Source of the DNA: Aliivibrio sifiae
GTDB taxonomy: Bacteria; Pseudomonadota; Gammaproteobacteria; Enterobacterales; Vibrionaceae
Direction of reading: 5' to 3'
Assembly (NCBI RefSeq): GCF_002954715.1
Contig: NZ_MSCP01000002.1
Coordinates: 65,010-129,009 of the forward strand
Length of the DNA: 64,000 nt
Position numbers and translations under genes: made by a program. Positions 1-8,785 of the stretch are shown piece by piece. Within the stretch, counting starts at the first letter, position 1, and the number at the start of each line of letters is the position of its first letter. Under the pieces are notes generated by a model, which was given only the letters and a program-made list of their open reading frames with translations, ran no database searches and had not been told where the DNA came from.

Positions 1-2662
1 CACACACAATAGATGCTGATGCTGGATTCTCTGAACGTGCCACGTTTACATGGAACTTATTCATGTTATCCGCGTTACGACGGTTATTCTTCAGTGCAAA
101 TTTTTGAATATCGCCATTTTTCATGCTGACTTCTAATGCACACTCACTTATTGTTAAGTTAGCTGAATCGTCAGGATAAACATAACCATAAGAGCCGTGT
201 AGTGCAGGGAAGATATAGCTATCCAGTTTTCCTTGAGGATCGTAGTAACCCACTAATGTTGTAACAGGAATACCAAATGACGTTGGGCGGATAACTCTGT
301 TTTGCTCATATTCGCCATCTTGAATCCATGTTTGACCATCAGATACAAATACTAAACGGCTACCATAGTTAACAACAATAGTTTCCCCATTAATAGCTAA
401 ATTTGAGTTGTAGCCAGCATCAGAATTAAAGGTAAATATTTTGCCTTTATTTGTTGTCGATGCTGCTGGTACTGACATATCTCGTACCCAATGTCCGTTC
501 CATGTAGACAGATCTACTTTATCAAAATTAGTTAATAACGTAGCGATATAGCTTGCATTAGCGTCCCATGGGTTAACTGATGTCGTTTCTAAATCATCGA
601 TTGAATGTGTGTACTCAACCATGCTCTCTGTTGCTTCATCCCACTTTTTAAAGCCTGTTGATGAGGTTTCATCAAATACAATTTTGCTTTCTAAATTCTT
701 CTGGATAAAGTGCATTGAATACGGCGTGTACAGCGTAAATCGTTGTGCGCCATACATTGCCCAGCCACCCGCCATAGAATCAGAACCAAAGCTGAACATG
801 CCCTTAAATGGTTCAACACATTGACCATCAAGACAGCTTTGACCACCATTGTTTGATGGTGAAAAGTTTGGAATAAATACATCACGTGAAGAATCCCAAC
901 CCCATGTAGAGTTAGTCATGTTGGCTGGTTTATGAATAGACCCTTCAAATCCACCAGGGTAGTGGCCTAAACCGTAATTATGACCCACTTCATGACTAAA
1001 CTCATTACCGATAGAGCTATCAAGTGTCACCATCCCTGCGCCACCAGAACCACCGTGAGTTTGTACGCCATTGTTGTAGTTACCACGAGTGTTATGAGCA
1101 GTTAATTGAGCTGCTACATAAGGATTTTCGCTTTCACCAACACCTACACTTGAGTTAATACCGTAGTTTGCGTTGTTGATACCGATAGAGATTAACTCTT
1201 TACCAATACGTTGACGCATCGTGCCTGAGTGCCAGCCGCCGTCACTTGGGTCAAGATCTGTTAATAGCGTGCCATTTGGCAGCATTACTTCAGTAAAGTG
1301 TACCGGTTCATATTCACTTACCACCATTTTACTGATTGGAGCAGTTTCGAAATATTCGCGCTGTGCCGCTTTGTCGGTTTGGAAATGGAAAGCACCACGA
1401 GGCTCAACAAGCATACCTACATCAATGGTATGAAGCAGTAACTCAGTTGGAGCACCTACTTTAATTTGAGCTAATGTGCCTTTTTTACCTTGGTTTTCAA
1501 ATGACAATTGAAGACCTGTATTAAGCCACTCTTTTGGTAGCTCAGCAGACCAAAAACCATCAGCATAGCCGATTTCATTAAAAATCAAATCGTCTTCTAG
1601 TACCCATGCACCATTAACGTTTTTAAACACGGTAGTTGTGCCGTTAACAATTGTTTTAGAACGTTCAGGATAGTAACTTACGTTTGAGTTATAACCTGCG
1701 CTTGAAGTAAATACGAAGGTTTTGCCATCTAATTTAGGGTTATTTTGCTCAAGTACAATGTCTCGGATCCAATGACCATTCCATGTACTTAGTTTTACTA
1801 CATTGTGATCAGCTAGTGCCGCAGAAATGGCTTCACTTGATACTTCACGCACATTGAATGCAGTAGCGTCATTGTAGCTAAAATCAATATTCGGATTAGT
1901 GATTTCAGGCATAGCCATCACATTTTGAGCCAATGAATCAGGACGTTTCATCTCTAACGTGCCTAATTTTTTACCATTACGGTCCATTGCTGTTAGAGCT
2001 ACTGATGCATATGAAACAAAGGGTTCTGTTGGCTTAAACATAACTTTTGTTGCACGCTGAGCAACAAGATGCATGCGTTTTTCTTGTTCTGTTGCTTTTG
2101 CTGGAATGATATGAGCTTGAGCAAATAGTACGCCACCAGAAAGATCGCCAACTAATGCATTCTCTAGTTGATTGGTGTTGAAGAACATTGTTGGTTTTTC
2201 AATAACAGGAGTACATTCAGAGGTGTCGATTTCGGTCGACATCGTGTTTTCCCAAATGTAATTTCCTTCATTATCTTTAGAACCTCTTGCTGCGGCATAA
2301 AGACCAAATGTACATTTTTCAGCGACATCAAAGGTTTCTGGGTAAATATCAAAACCGCCGTCGTACCAATATTTTTCCCACTTAGTCGGAAGAAAATCGA
2401 ATACCGTTTCAAATTCTGATTCAAAATCCATCAGGCCAAATTTCACATTGCCATCAAAGTTGATTCTTAATCTTTTTCCTTTGTATTCAAGATACTTTTG
2501 GTCGCCATCTTGGGTGACATTTGCTGGGTCACTAGCAAGCGCAGCCAATTCTGCCATTTTACTGATAATGTGAACGCTAGCATCGTTTAGTGGGTGGTTT
2601 GCTGCGTACACGTTAGTTGCTAACGTTGCTCCAATGAACATACCTAAAATTGTCTTTTTCAT
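1..2662 (-). CDS. M66 (StcE/TagA-type) secreted zinc metalloprotease, 3' end outside the window
   Basis: The reading frame is open on the minus strand from an ATG at 2662 to the left edge (about 887 codons), so the C-terminus is missing. Residues 1-20 form a signal peptide ending VYA, followed by ANHPL. It has no lipobox, unlike lipoprotein TagA. The metzincin motif HEVGHNYGLGH lies near residue 557 (plus-strand 962-994). It is followed by STWGWD and FIPNF, as in the M66 enzyme StcE, which cleaves mucin-type glycoproteins. Two copies of a module containing LSTWNGHWxRD and SDAGYNSN or SSAGYNSN flank the catalytic domain, near plus-strand 1720-1830 and 430-530. Family knowledge suggests secretion to the surface or medium and cleavage of O-glycosylated host mucins; the substrate here is inferred. 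The neighbour, across 180 bp, is a LysR gene on the same strand. Confidence 0.9.
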   Translation of the reverse strand, partial: MKKTILGMFIGATLATNVYAANHPLNDASVHIISKMAELAALASDPANVTQDGDQKYLEYKGKRLRINFDGNVKFGLMDFESEFETVFDFLPTKWEKYWYDGGFDIYPETFDVAEKCTFGLYAAARGSKDNEGNYIWENTMSTEIDTSECTPVIEKPTMFFNTNQLENALVGDLSGGVLFAQAHIIPAKATEQEKRMHLVAQRATKVMFKPTEPFVSYASVALTAMDRNGKKLGTLEMKRPDSLAQNVMAMPEITNPNIDFSYNDATAFNVREVSSEAISAALADHNVVKLSTWNGHWIRDIVLEQNNPKLDGKTFVFTSSAGYNSNVSYYPERSKTIVNGTTTVFKNVNGAWVLEDDLIFNEIGYADGFWSAELPKEWLNTGLQLSFENQGKKGTLAQIKVGAPTELLLHTIDVGMLVEPRGAFHFQTDKAAQREYFETAPISKMVVSEYEPVHFTEVMLPNGTLLTDLDPSDGGWHSGTMRQRIGKELISIGINNANYGINSSVGVGESENPYVAAQLTAHNTRGNYNNGVQTHGGSGGAGMVTLDSSIGNEFSHEVGHNYGLGHYPGGFEGSIHKPANMTNSTWGWDSSRDVFIPNFSPSNNGGQSCLDGQCVEPFKGMFSFGSDSMAGGWAMYGAQRFTLYTPYSMHFIQKNLESKIVFDETSSTGFKKWDEATESMVEYTHSIDDLETTSVNPWDANASYIATLLTNFDKVDLSTWNGHWVRDMSVPAASTTNKGKIFTFNSDAGYNSNLAINGETIVVNYGSRLVFVSDGQTWIQDGEYEQNRVIRPTSFGIPVTTLVGYYDPQGKLDSYIFPALHGSYGYVYPDDSANLTISECALEVSMKNGDIQKFALKNNRRNADNMNKFHVNVARSENPASASIVC

Positions 2663-2843
2663 ATAACCTCAATTTTTATTATTATTTGATAAGTCAGCGT
2701 TTTGAATCGCCGTTTATTATTTTTGAGACTTATAAATTAAAAATAAAAATAAGATATTTAAATATTTTGAAAATCAGATATTTATTCCATATTGGAATGT
2801 ATATAAATTGGATATGTTAAAATATTAGGTACTAAAATCGCTA

Positions 2844-3746
2844 TTATTTACCTTTTATTCTTGTTGCGATGAAATCGACAGCAGCTTTTACTTTTGGTGT
2901 TGCATAAGCCAGTTTTTGGTACAGCATATAGACACCAAGCGTGTGATTTTGAGTGATATTTAATGGTTCATTAAAATGCAACTCTATTAATCGGCTATTA
3001 TCAAAATAGGGTTGTAATACCCATCTTGGCATCATAATTATGCCGTGACCTTGGACTGCCTTATCAGCTAACCATTGTCCGTTGTTAGTCGTGAGTAAGC
3101 TAGGCGCTGATACATCTTGCCATTCTCCATTTATCTCACTTAACCAAGGCGTTGGACCATGAGGTGTTTTGAAGAATAAACCCTTATGAGTGGGTAAGTC
3201 TTTTGTGCTTTTAGGTTGCCCATATTGTTCAAGATAAGCAGGTGAGGCGGCAGGAATAAACTGATTATCCATCAGATGAATGGCAACGACTCGCTCATCA
3301 GGCGCAAAGCCGCCACGAATGGCAATATCTACATCATCTCTATCAAGTTTTGATATTTGGTCGTTGAGTTCGACATCCAATACAATGTCTGGATAGAGAA
3401 GTGAAAAATCATCCAAAATTGGAGCAAGAATACGCTCTCCAAAGCCAACCATTGAACTGATTTTTAGTGTCCCTGTCGGTGTGGTTTGATAATCTTTAAC
3501 TGCTTTATCGCATTGTTCTAATTGCTGAATAAGTGTCGTTACTTGTGAATAATACTGTAAACCAACCTCTGTTAACGAGACGGTTCTGGTAGTTCGTTTT
3601 AATAACTGAGCTCCGAGTGAGGCTTCAAGATCTGCTATTCGGCGAGAGATAGAAGAAGCAGGTACATCAAACTTTTTTGCTGCTGCTGAGAAATTTCCAG
3701 CCTCTACCGTTGCTGTAAAATATTTTAATGCTCGTAATTGGTCCAT
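2844..3746 (-). CDS. LysR-family transcriptional regulator
   Basis: This 300-residue protein has the standard LysR length and architecture. The N-terminal winged helix-turn-helix (about residues 1-60, with FSAAAKKFDVPASSISRRIADLE) is followed by a type-2 periplasmic-binding-like effector domain (about 90-295). It belongs to the large group resembling CrgA/DsdC-type regulators. No effector can be read from sequence. It lies downstream of the M66 protease start on the same strand, separated by an AT-rich 180-bp gap, and has no divergent partner close by, because the next plus-strand gene is a tiny ORF about 300 bp away. The target genes are therefore unknown. Confidence 0.9.
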   Translation of the reverse strand: MDQLRALKYFTATVEAGNFSAAAKKFDVPASSISRRIADLEASLGAQLLKRTTRTVSLTEVGLQYYSQVTTLIQQLEQCDKAVKDYQTTPTGTLKISSMVGFGERILAPILDDFSLLYPDIVLDVELNDQISKLDRDDVDIAIRGGFAPDERVVAIHLMDNQFIPAASPAYLEQYGQPKSTKDLPTHKGLFFKTPHGPTPWLSEINGEWQDVSAPSLLTTNNGQWLADKAVQGHGIIMMPRWVLQPYFDNSRLIELHFNEPLNITQNHTLGVYMLYQKLAYATPKVKAAVDFIATRIKGK

Positions 3747-4052
3747 AATTTCATTGTTGCCTTTTTAACAATAGAATTACGTATATTATCTTCTATATTT
3801 AATTAAAAATAGAGGTAGTTCAAAAGATGAAATTTGGCATCGTATCTTTATTTTCATCAACTTTCGTAAAGGTATTATTGTGCGTGGAGCAAAAATCAAT
3901 ACAACTAAATAACAATGTACTAGCAATTTTAGGTGGCTATTTTTACACCGAAATTACAAATATAAAAAACCTTGTAATTTATAGGGTAAAAATCTGGTTT
4001 CATGAAATGAAAGTGGTAGCATGATCAAATATGTTATTAAAGGAATGGAAAA

Positions 4053-4238
4053 ATGGTTACGACGACTCCAACGCATTTTAAAGTTAAAGTGAACACTAGC
4101 AAAGGAAGCTCTTACTGGACACTTAGTGGTTCTACTGCCATTTTAGAAGAAGCTGCCGTATTTTCCATGGATTCGATGCCCGATTTTTTTCGACAATCTC
4201 TAACTCAGAATTTTATTGAATTGATGCCCGTCGAATAA
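4053..4238 (+). CDS. small protein of unknown function (61 aa)
   Basis: A short ORF with a plausible ribosome site (AAAGGA before the ATG at 4053). The product is soluble, with no signal peptide or membrane segment: about 20 polar residues (KVKVNTSKGSSYWTLSG), then a helix-like EEAAVFSMDSMPDFF stretch. I do not recognise the family. It stands alone between the LysR gene and the mepA relic. It may be a real small gene or a chance ORF; the Shine-Dalgarno site and protein-like composition favour a real gene moderately. Confidence 0.4.
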   Translation: MVTTTPTHFKVKVNTSKGSSYWTLSGSTAILEEAAVFSMDSMPDFFRQSLTQNFIELMPVE

Positions 4239-4295
4239 CATTTTACGAGCATAAATTGAATATTCAGTAACCATTATTTTATAGTTACTGGCTAA

Positions 4296-4547
4296 TTAAA
4301 GAGCATTTAGCATCTCAGAACATTGCTTTGGCATAATTGGGGCTGATGCTCTTTTTTTCTGTGGAGTTGGATTTAATCGCCAACTTTTGGTCTCGTGACC
4401 ACAACCATCTCCTTCTGGTGGTTCCGCTTGGTTAATACAATATTTGTCTTCTTGTGGGCAATTAAGACGTACATGCATATGAGCACTGTGTCCCCACCAA
4501 GGACGAACCTTACGTAACCATTCAGTGTTTTCACCATTATTAATAAA
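4296..4547 (-). pseudogene. mepA: C-terminal relic of penicillin-insensitive murein endopeptidase MepA
   Basis: The minus frame from about 4547 to the stop at 4296 encodes about 83 residues. These include WLRKVRPWWGH, HMHVRLNCP and a Cys-rich PPEGDGCGHE segment, which match the last third of MepA (a zinc LAS peptidase cutting D-Ala-mDAP bonds; usual length about 270). The WGH..HMHVRL block carries MepA's C-terminal metal/catalytic His motif. The N-terminal two thirds are absent: the frame meets a TGA at 4548-4550, and the flavin reductase gene stops 5 bp further on. I read it as a truncated, non-functional remnant left by a deletion. An internal ATG at 4478 could in theory express 60 residues, but without a signal peptide. 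Confidence 0.8.
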
Positions 4548-4554
4548 TCATAGT

Positions 4555-5157
4555 TTATGAGCGAGATAATTGGATTCGTTCTCTTGTTAAGCTGTAATCA
4601 GCACCTGACATTCGAGCAATCGCATCCAATTTATCACTATCAATTTTTCCATCATAAACAGCATCATCGGCGACATGCACCGCAATAACATCACCTAAGA
4701 TCAAATGCCCTGATAAGGTTTCATCACCGAGATCAACGATTTGATTTAATCGACATTCAAAGCTGACGATAGCATCAGATACTCGTGGAGGCGTAATAAA
4801 GTCCGAAGGCGCTTTTTTTATTCCTGCGTAATCAAATTCATCAATATTATGCTCAACGCTATGGCAGGTTTTATTCATGACGTCTAACTGAGAGGCACTC
4901 ACAGTGTTGATGACAAATTCACCTTGTTCTCTAATGTTTTTTAATGTGTCTTTGGCTTCTGAATCTTGATTATACATTGGATTAAAGCAAAGAATTGGCG
5001 GGTTTGCACTTGCAACGGTAAAGAAAGAAAACGGAGCTAAGTTTACTTCTCCCTTTAGTGAGATACTTGATACCCATGCAATAGGTCGAGGTAATATCCC
5101 CCCAATTAATAGCTTATAGTTATCTTGCGGTGTTAAGTTTTTCGTTTCAAATCGCAT
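4555..5157 (-). CDS. flavin reductase family protein (FMN-binding split barrel)
   Basis: About 200 residues with the FMN-binding split-barrel signature of the flavin-reductase/DIM6-NTAB family: LPRPIAWVSS near residue 22, NLAPFSFFTVASANPPILCF near 40-60, and a C-terminal region with F-E-C-R-L and LGDVIAVHV. Members reduce FMN/FAD with NAD(P)H or bind FMN in flavoproteins. The start MRFETKNL at 5157 is chosen because AAGGA sits 7 nt upstream; an in-frame ATG at 5190 lacks a site. It is monocistronic, and its 3' end abuts the mepA relic. The physiological partner is not identifiable. Confidence 0.85.
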   Translation of the reverse strand: MRFETKNLTPQDNYKLLIGGILPRPIAWVSSISLKGEVNLAPFSFFTVASANPPILCFNPMYNQDSEAKDTLKNIREQGEFVINTVSASQLDVMNKTCHSVEHNIDEFDYAGIKKAPSDFITPPRVSDAIVSFECRLNQIVDLGDETLSGHLILGDVIAVHVADDAVYDGKIDSDKLDAIARMSGADYSLTRERIQLSRS

Positions 5158-5439
5158 GAGTTTATCCTTAAACAAGAATGGGATTAACAATATAGTAACC
5201 TAAATAAAGACGACATACTCTGGTAGATTGTCTTCTGAACGAACTTTATAAGATAGGTGAATTAAAGAACTGAATAGTTTGTTTTTAGTAGCGCAAGTTG
5301 CTGTGCTTATGAGGGTATTGACGTTAAGGTTATCTAAAGTGATTCAAAGATTAATTGCTCGTGAAGAAGGGGTAGCATCAATGAAACCTGAAGCTCCGAA
5401 TTAGTCTTTAATTATGAATACTGTTTAATTACCCAAAAT

Positions 5440-5463
5440 AAAAAGGGCGAATGTCGCCCTTTT
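5440..5463. terminator. bidirectional rho-independent terminator
   Basis: The hairpin AAAAGGGCG-AATG-CGCCCTTTT has A/T tails on both sides. It lies just downstream of the MarR gene (minus strand), so it most likely ends that transcript. No intact plus-strand gene lies before it. Confidence 0.8.
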
Positions 5464-5484
5464 CTTATGTTTATTTGGTAGAAA

Positions 5485-5910
5485 CTAGTCGTTAAGGTTG
5501 CTTGCCATCTTTTCTGCAACACGGTTAAAAGCCGCTATTTCTTCTTTAGATAAATCCGTCGACATCTTTTCAAACATTGTTTTATCAATCTTTGAAATCT
5601 TTTTCATTATCTCTTTTCCGCTTTCTGTAATGCGAAGGCATTGGCTACGCTTATCTTTAAGATTTGGTTCTTTAATGATGAGTTTTTGCGTAAGTAAACT
5701 GCTTAGAAGACGAGTAACTTGAGCTTTATCGCGATTTAAATAGTTGGCAATATCAACCGCAGTACAATGTGGTTTGTGGTTAATAATTTTGATAACGCGT
5801 ACATGCATAGGCGTGATACCAAGATCTAATTCTTCAATTCGATCATGCAAATTACGTTTTAATGTATGTACTAACGTGAACAAACTATCTAATGATTTTC
5901 TTTCGGACAT
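5485..5910 (-). CDS. MarR-family transcriptional regulator
   Basis: About 141 residues, the normal MarR length, with a central winged helix (ITPMHVRVIKIINHKP, CTAVDIANYLNRDKAQVTRLLSSLL, then the wing with KDKRSQCLRITESG). MarR proteins are dimeric repressors often released by phenolics or oxidants. The start MSERKSLDS at 5910 is preferred because GGTGA precedes it; an upstream in-frame ATG at 5946 would lie inside an operator. Two near-identical palindromes directly upstream (5932-5948 and 5959-5975) suggest autorepression and control of the divergent DUF3861 gene at 6059. Confidence 0.9.
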   Translation of the reverse strand: MSERKSLDSLFTLVHTLKRNLHDRIEELDLGITPMHVRVIKIINHKPHCTAVDIANYLNRDKAQVTRLLSSLLTQKLIIKEPNLKDKRSQCLRITESGKEIMKKISKIDKTMFEKMSTDLSKEEIAAFNRVAEKMASNLND

Positions 5911-5931
5911 ATAAATATCACCATTAAAAGT

Positions 5932-5975
5932 AGTTGACTTTATCAACTAAAAATATATAGTTGATATTATCAACT
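5932..5975. promoter_or_regulatory. tandem MarR-type operators
   Basis: Two 17-bp inverted repeats of the form AGTTGA-N5-TCAACT lie at 5932-5948 and 5959-5975, with centres 27 bp apart. They sit between the MarR start (5910) and the divergent DUF3861 gene (6059). The symmetry and length fit a dimeric MarR operator; binding is inferred. Confidence 0.75.
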
Positions 5976-6058
5976 TAATTGAGCGTTCTTTCAAGGGAAA
6001 GCTTAAATAGGTTAACTGTTAATCATGACACCATTAAGATTATTAGAAGGTATGAACT

Positions 6059-6361
6059 ATGATCCCTAAAATCAGAAAAGATAAATGCTACCGAGTGATA
6101 ATTGAGGAAATAACGCCAGAGCAAGAAACTGCTCAAACATTGGCGTTTGAATTTCAAGATCGTGAAGATTTATTTACTATTGTCGATAAGCTAAAACAAA
6201 AGAGTGGGTTAGAGCCAGAAGTTGCAACAAAGGTGGGTGTAGCATTGCGTTTATTAGGCCCAGTTATGATGGCAAATCGTAAGCATGAATTGTTTTCTGA
6301 TTTTATGCCTCATTTTAAAAGCTTTATGCAAAACCTGAAGAGTAAAGTAAAAGAAAAATAA
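6059..6361 (+). CDS. DUF3861 domain-containing protein
   Basis: A 100-residue protein matching the DUF3861 family: a basic start followed by YRVIIEEITP, then a central FQDREDLFTIVDKLKQ segment and the typical GVALRLLGPVMMANRKHELFSDFMPHFKSFM ending. The function of the family is unknown. It is divergent from the MarR gene with the twin palindromes between them, so MarR control is likely. It converges with the lipoprotein hydrolase gene, whose stop is 3 bp away. Confidence 0.8.
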   Translation: MIPKIRKDKCYRVIIEEITPEQETAQTLAFEFQDREDLFTIVDKLKQKSGLEPEVATKVGVALRLLGPVMMANRKHELFSDFMPHFKSFMQNLKSKVKEK

Positions 6362-6364
6362 ACC

Positions 6365-7534
6365 TTAGCGTGAGTTTACCAATTTATTGATTTCATTATC
6401 TAAATTGTCAAAGTATGGGTTCCATGTCAGCCGAGCATAAGCCTTTCCTTCTTCTTGATAACCCCATGCAGAGAACCACACGTTTTCTCCTTGTTTGCAG
6501 GATCGGGTTTGTTCGTCATTTAAACTATTGGTACAGATCCGTTTTTCTGCTTTTTTCCCATAATAACTATTGTTGGGCGAAAATAGTGGACTCATATGTG
6601 ATGCGGTGCTGATATGTAAAATATCTAACGTCATCGGGTAGGCTTGAGTTCGTTGCTTTATTAGTAAACTTTGTTGATCGCCATACCAAATCAATTGACT
6701 GTTAGGGTTTACAAATTTATCTGCGAAGAATTCTGTGGTCGCTTGTGAATTAATAATGCTATCAGCTTCACTAATGGCGATTAAGGTGGGTACGGTAATT
6801 TCTTTATTGGCGATCGTATTTCTAAATGCAACTGCACTGTCGGAGTATTGAGCCATGCCGTGCATGGATATAGAGCTATATCGTGCAAAATTATTTTCTT
6901 TTTTTGATATACCATCCCAAAATACAGAAACGACTGAACTTAGTTTTTCTAATGTAGGATTCAGTGATTCAAAGCCTGGCGAGACAAAGACAAGACCATC
7001 AATGTCTTCATTATTTAATGTATGAATCGCCGTTAAATTAGCGCCAGTTGAAAACCCACTTAACCACACTTCTTGATAGTCTTTTTTAAGTAGATTGGCG
7101 TAATGGTCAACAATATCTTGCCAGTCTTGATATGTTGTTAAATACATATCTTCAGGCTTACTTCCATGGCCTGGTAACAAAAGAACCTGCACATAGAATC
7201 CTTGATCTGAAAATGTCGTAGCAAGATCACTAAAGCTATATGGAGAATCACCTAGTCCGTGTACTAGTAAGACCGCTTTTTTTGAGTGTTTATCACCACG
7301 CTCAAAGGGCATATTCATCGTTAATTCTTTTTCATGATCATCAGAGATAAAAGCACGATGTTCAGAGAGCCAATCTTTGGTTTCCGCTAAGTACTGATCA
7401 AATGAGGGCTGAAGATAATTGTAATACTGTTCAGATAAATGCAAAGGTTTTGATTGATTGGAAAAAACGGAGCACCCGACAACAGGAAGTAACAGCAAAC
7501 AGAGGGCAGGTAAATACATAATGAATTTACGCAC
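6365..7534 (-). CDS. alpha/beta-hydrolase lipoprotein
   Basis: 389 residues. The N-terminus is a lipoprotein signal (LCLLLLPVVGC, Cys at about residue 21), so the protein should be membrane-anchored on the periplasmic side. The hydrolase core shows the oxyanion segment VLLVHGLGDSPYSF near residue 90, LLLPGHG near 120, the nucleophile elbow GFSTG near 160, and late acid/His candidates (SEADS, ISTASHM). This fits a serine esterase or lysophospholipase-like enzyme; the substrate is unknown. The start is GTG at 7534 with AAGGA 6 nt upstream. Confidence 0.85.
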   Translation of the reverse strand: MRKFIMYLPALCLLLLPVVGCSVFSNQSKPLHLSEQYYNYLQPSFDQYLAETKDWLSEHRAFISDDHEKELTMNMPFERGDKHSKKAVLLVHGLGDSPYSFSDLATTFSDQGFYVQVLLLPGHGSKPEDMYLTTYQDWQDIVDHYANLLKKDYQEVWLSGFSTGANLTAIHTLNNEDIDGLVFVSPGFESLNPTLEKLSSVVSVFWDGISKKENNFARYSSISMHGMAQYSDSAVAFRNTIANKEITVPTLIAISEADSIINSQATTEFFADKFVNPNSQLIWYGDQQSLLIKQRTQAYPMTLDILHISTASHMSPLFSPNNSYYGKKAEKRICTNSLNDEQTRSCKQGENVWFSAWGYQEEGKAYARLTWNPYFDNLDNEINKLVNSR

Positions 7535-7710
7535 GATGATTCCTTAAATTGTGAAGAGTGACGATGAATATTGTTCCGATATCGTGATTAACGGTTAATT
7601 ATGACGCAAAACCTGAAGAGTTAAGTGAAATAAAAGCAGGATATGAAATATTAATTTTATTAATTTCATATCCCAAATAGATGACTTAATGGAGAGATTA
7701 AAGGTGAGGC

Positions 7711-8625
7711 TTATGCGACACCATGACCTTTTGATGCAACCCAAACGCGGTACCATTGCTCAGTATTCATTTGCAATGCAAGTGCATTAACCGCTTCTTT
7801 TACTCTTTCGATTTTACCTGAACCAATAAGCGCAACAGGATTTGATGGGTGCTTTAATACCCAAGCGAAAATCACTTGCTCAATCGAGGTAGCACCTAAC
7901 TCTTCAGCTAGTTCAGTTAATGTATGACGTAAGCGTATTGCTTGCTCGGTTTGTTCACTAAAGATATTACCGCCCGCTAAACATGACCATGCCATTGGTC
8001 TAACACGGTATTGTTGTAGCTTGTCACATACACCGTTTTCTAGAACATCAAAGTTCATTGGGTTAATTTCAACTTGGTTTGTCACCAAAGGCATATCTAA
8101 ACGTGATTGCAGTAAATCAAATTGAGAAGAAGTGAAGTTTGATACACCAAAGTGTTTAACTTTACCGCTTTGTTTTAACTCGGCGAAGGCTTCTGCAACG
8201 TGATCGGCATTCATTAAGAAATCAGGGCGATGCACTAGTAATGTATCTAGCTGCTCTACACCTAAACGTTGTAATGAGTTGTTTGTTGAGTCTAAAATCG
8301 CTTGCTTACTGCTGTCATAATGAGAAACACGTTTTTCGCCATTTCCGGTAGCAATACCATTGATACCAAATTTAGATACTATCTCAATTTGATCACGCAT
8401 TGTTGGATCAAGCTTTAGTGCCTCACCAAATAAGACCTCACAATTGCCAGCACTGTAAATTGCAGCATGGTCAACGGTTGTGATGCCCATTTCTACATGT
8501 GTTTTTAGAAAAGACAGACGCTCTTGTGCGTTCATTTCCCATGACTCTAAACGCCAATAACCTTGAATTAGATTAGAAAATGTAGGGCCTTCTGGTGCCA
8601 TTAGTACTTTTTCAACATGACTCAT
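7711..8625 (-). CDS. ydhF: YdhF-type aldo/keto reductase
   Basis: About 304 residues closely resembling E. coli YdhF along its length: QGYWRLESWEMNA near the start, GITTVDHAAIYSAGNCE with the catalytic Asp and Tyr, VHRPDFLMNADHVA, KVKHFGVSNFT, TNQVEINP, VRPMAWSCLAGG, and the NADPH-binding IGSGKIERVKEAV near the C-terminus. It is a cytosolic NADPH-dependent carbonyl reductase of unknown natural substrate. The ATG at 8625 is taken as start; an in-frame GTG at 8634 is possible. It is divergent from the LysR gene at 8786, a common regulator/target arrangement. Confidence 0.9.
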   Translation of the reverse strand: MSHVEKVLMAPEGPTFSNLIQGYWRLESWEMNAQERLSFLKTHVEMGITTVDHAAIYSAGNCEVLFGEALKLDPTMRDQIEIVSKFGINGIATGNGEKRVSHYDSSKQAILDSTNNSLQRLGVEQLDTLLVHRPDFLMNADHVAEAFAELKQSGKVKHFGVSNFTSSQFDLLQSRLDMPLVTNQVEINPMNFDVLENGVCDKLQQYRVRPMAWSCLAGGNIFSEQTEQAIRLRHTLTELAEELGATSIEQVIFAWVLKHPSNPVALIGSGKIERVKEAVNALALQMNTEQWYRVWVASKGHGVA

Positions 8626-8785
8626 AACAAACACTCATTAATGTGGGTAGGCCTCAATTATAACCACAATAGTGAAGATTGATTAAGTATTCATAAATGA
8701 AATAATTGTTCGTTATAAAAAACAATACAAACATTCTTTTTGTTATAGCATAGAATATGAAGCCCTTTTGATATGGATATAAAAA

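Noticed and set aside
3827-4024. 65-codon plus-strand ORF before the small protein gene
   Set aside because: No ribosome site, low-complexity AT-rich coding, no recognisable features; likely chance.
5305-5404. Open plus frame ending REEGVASMKPEAPN and a stop
   Set aside because: Looks protein-like at its end but has no start or recognised family; too short to call a relic.
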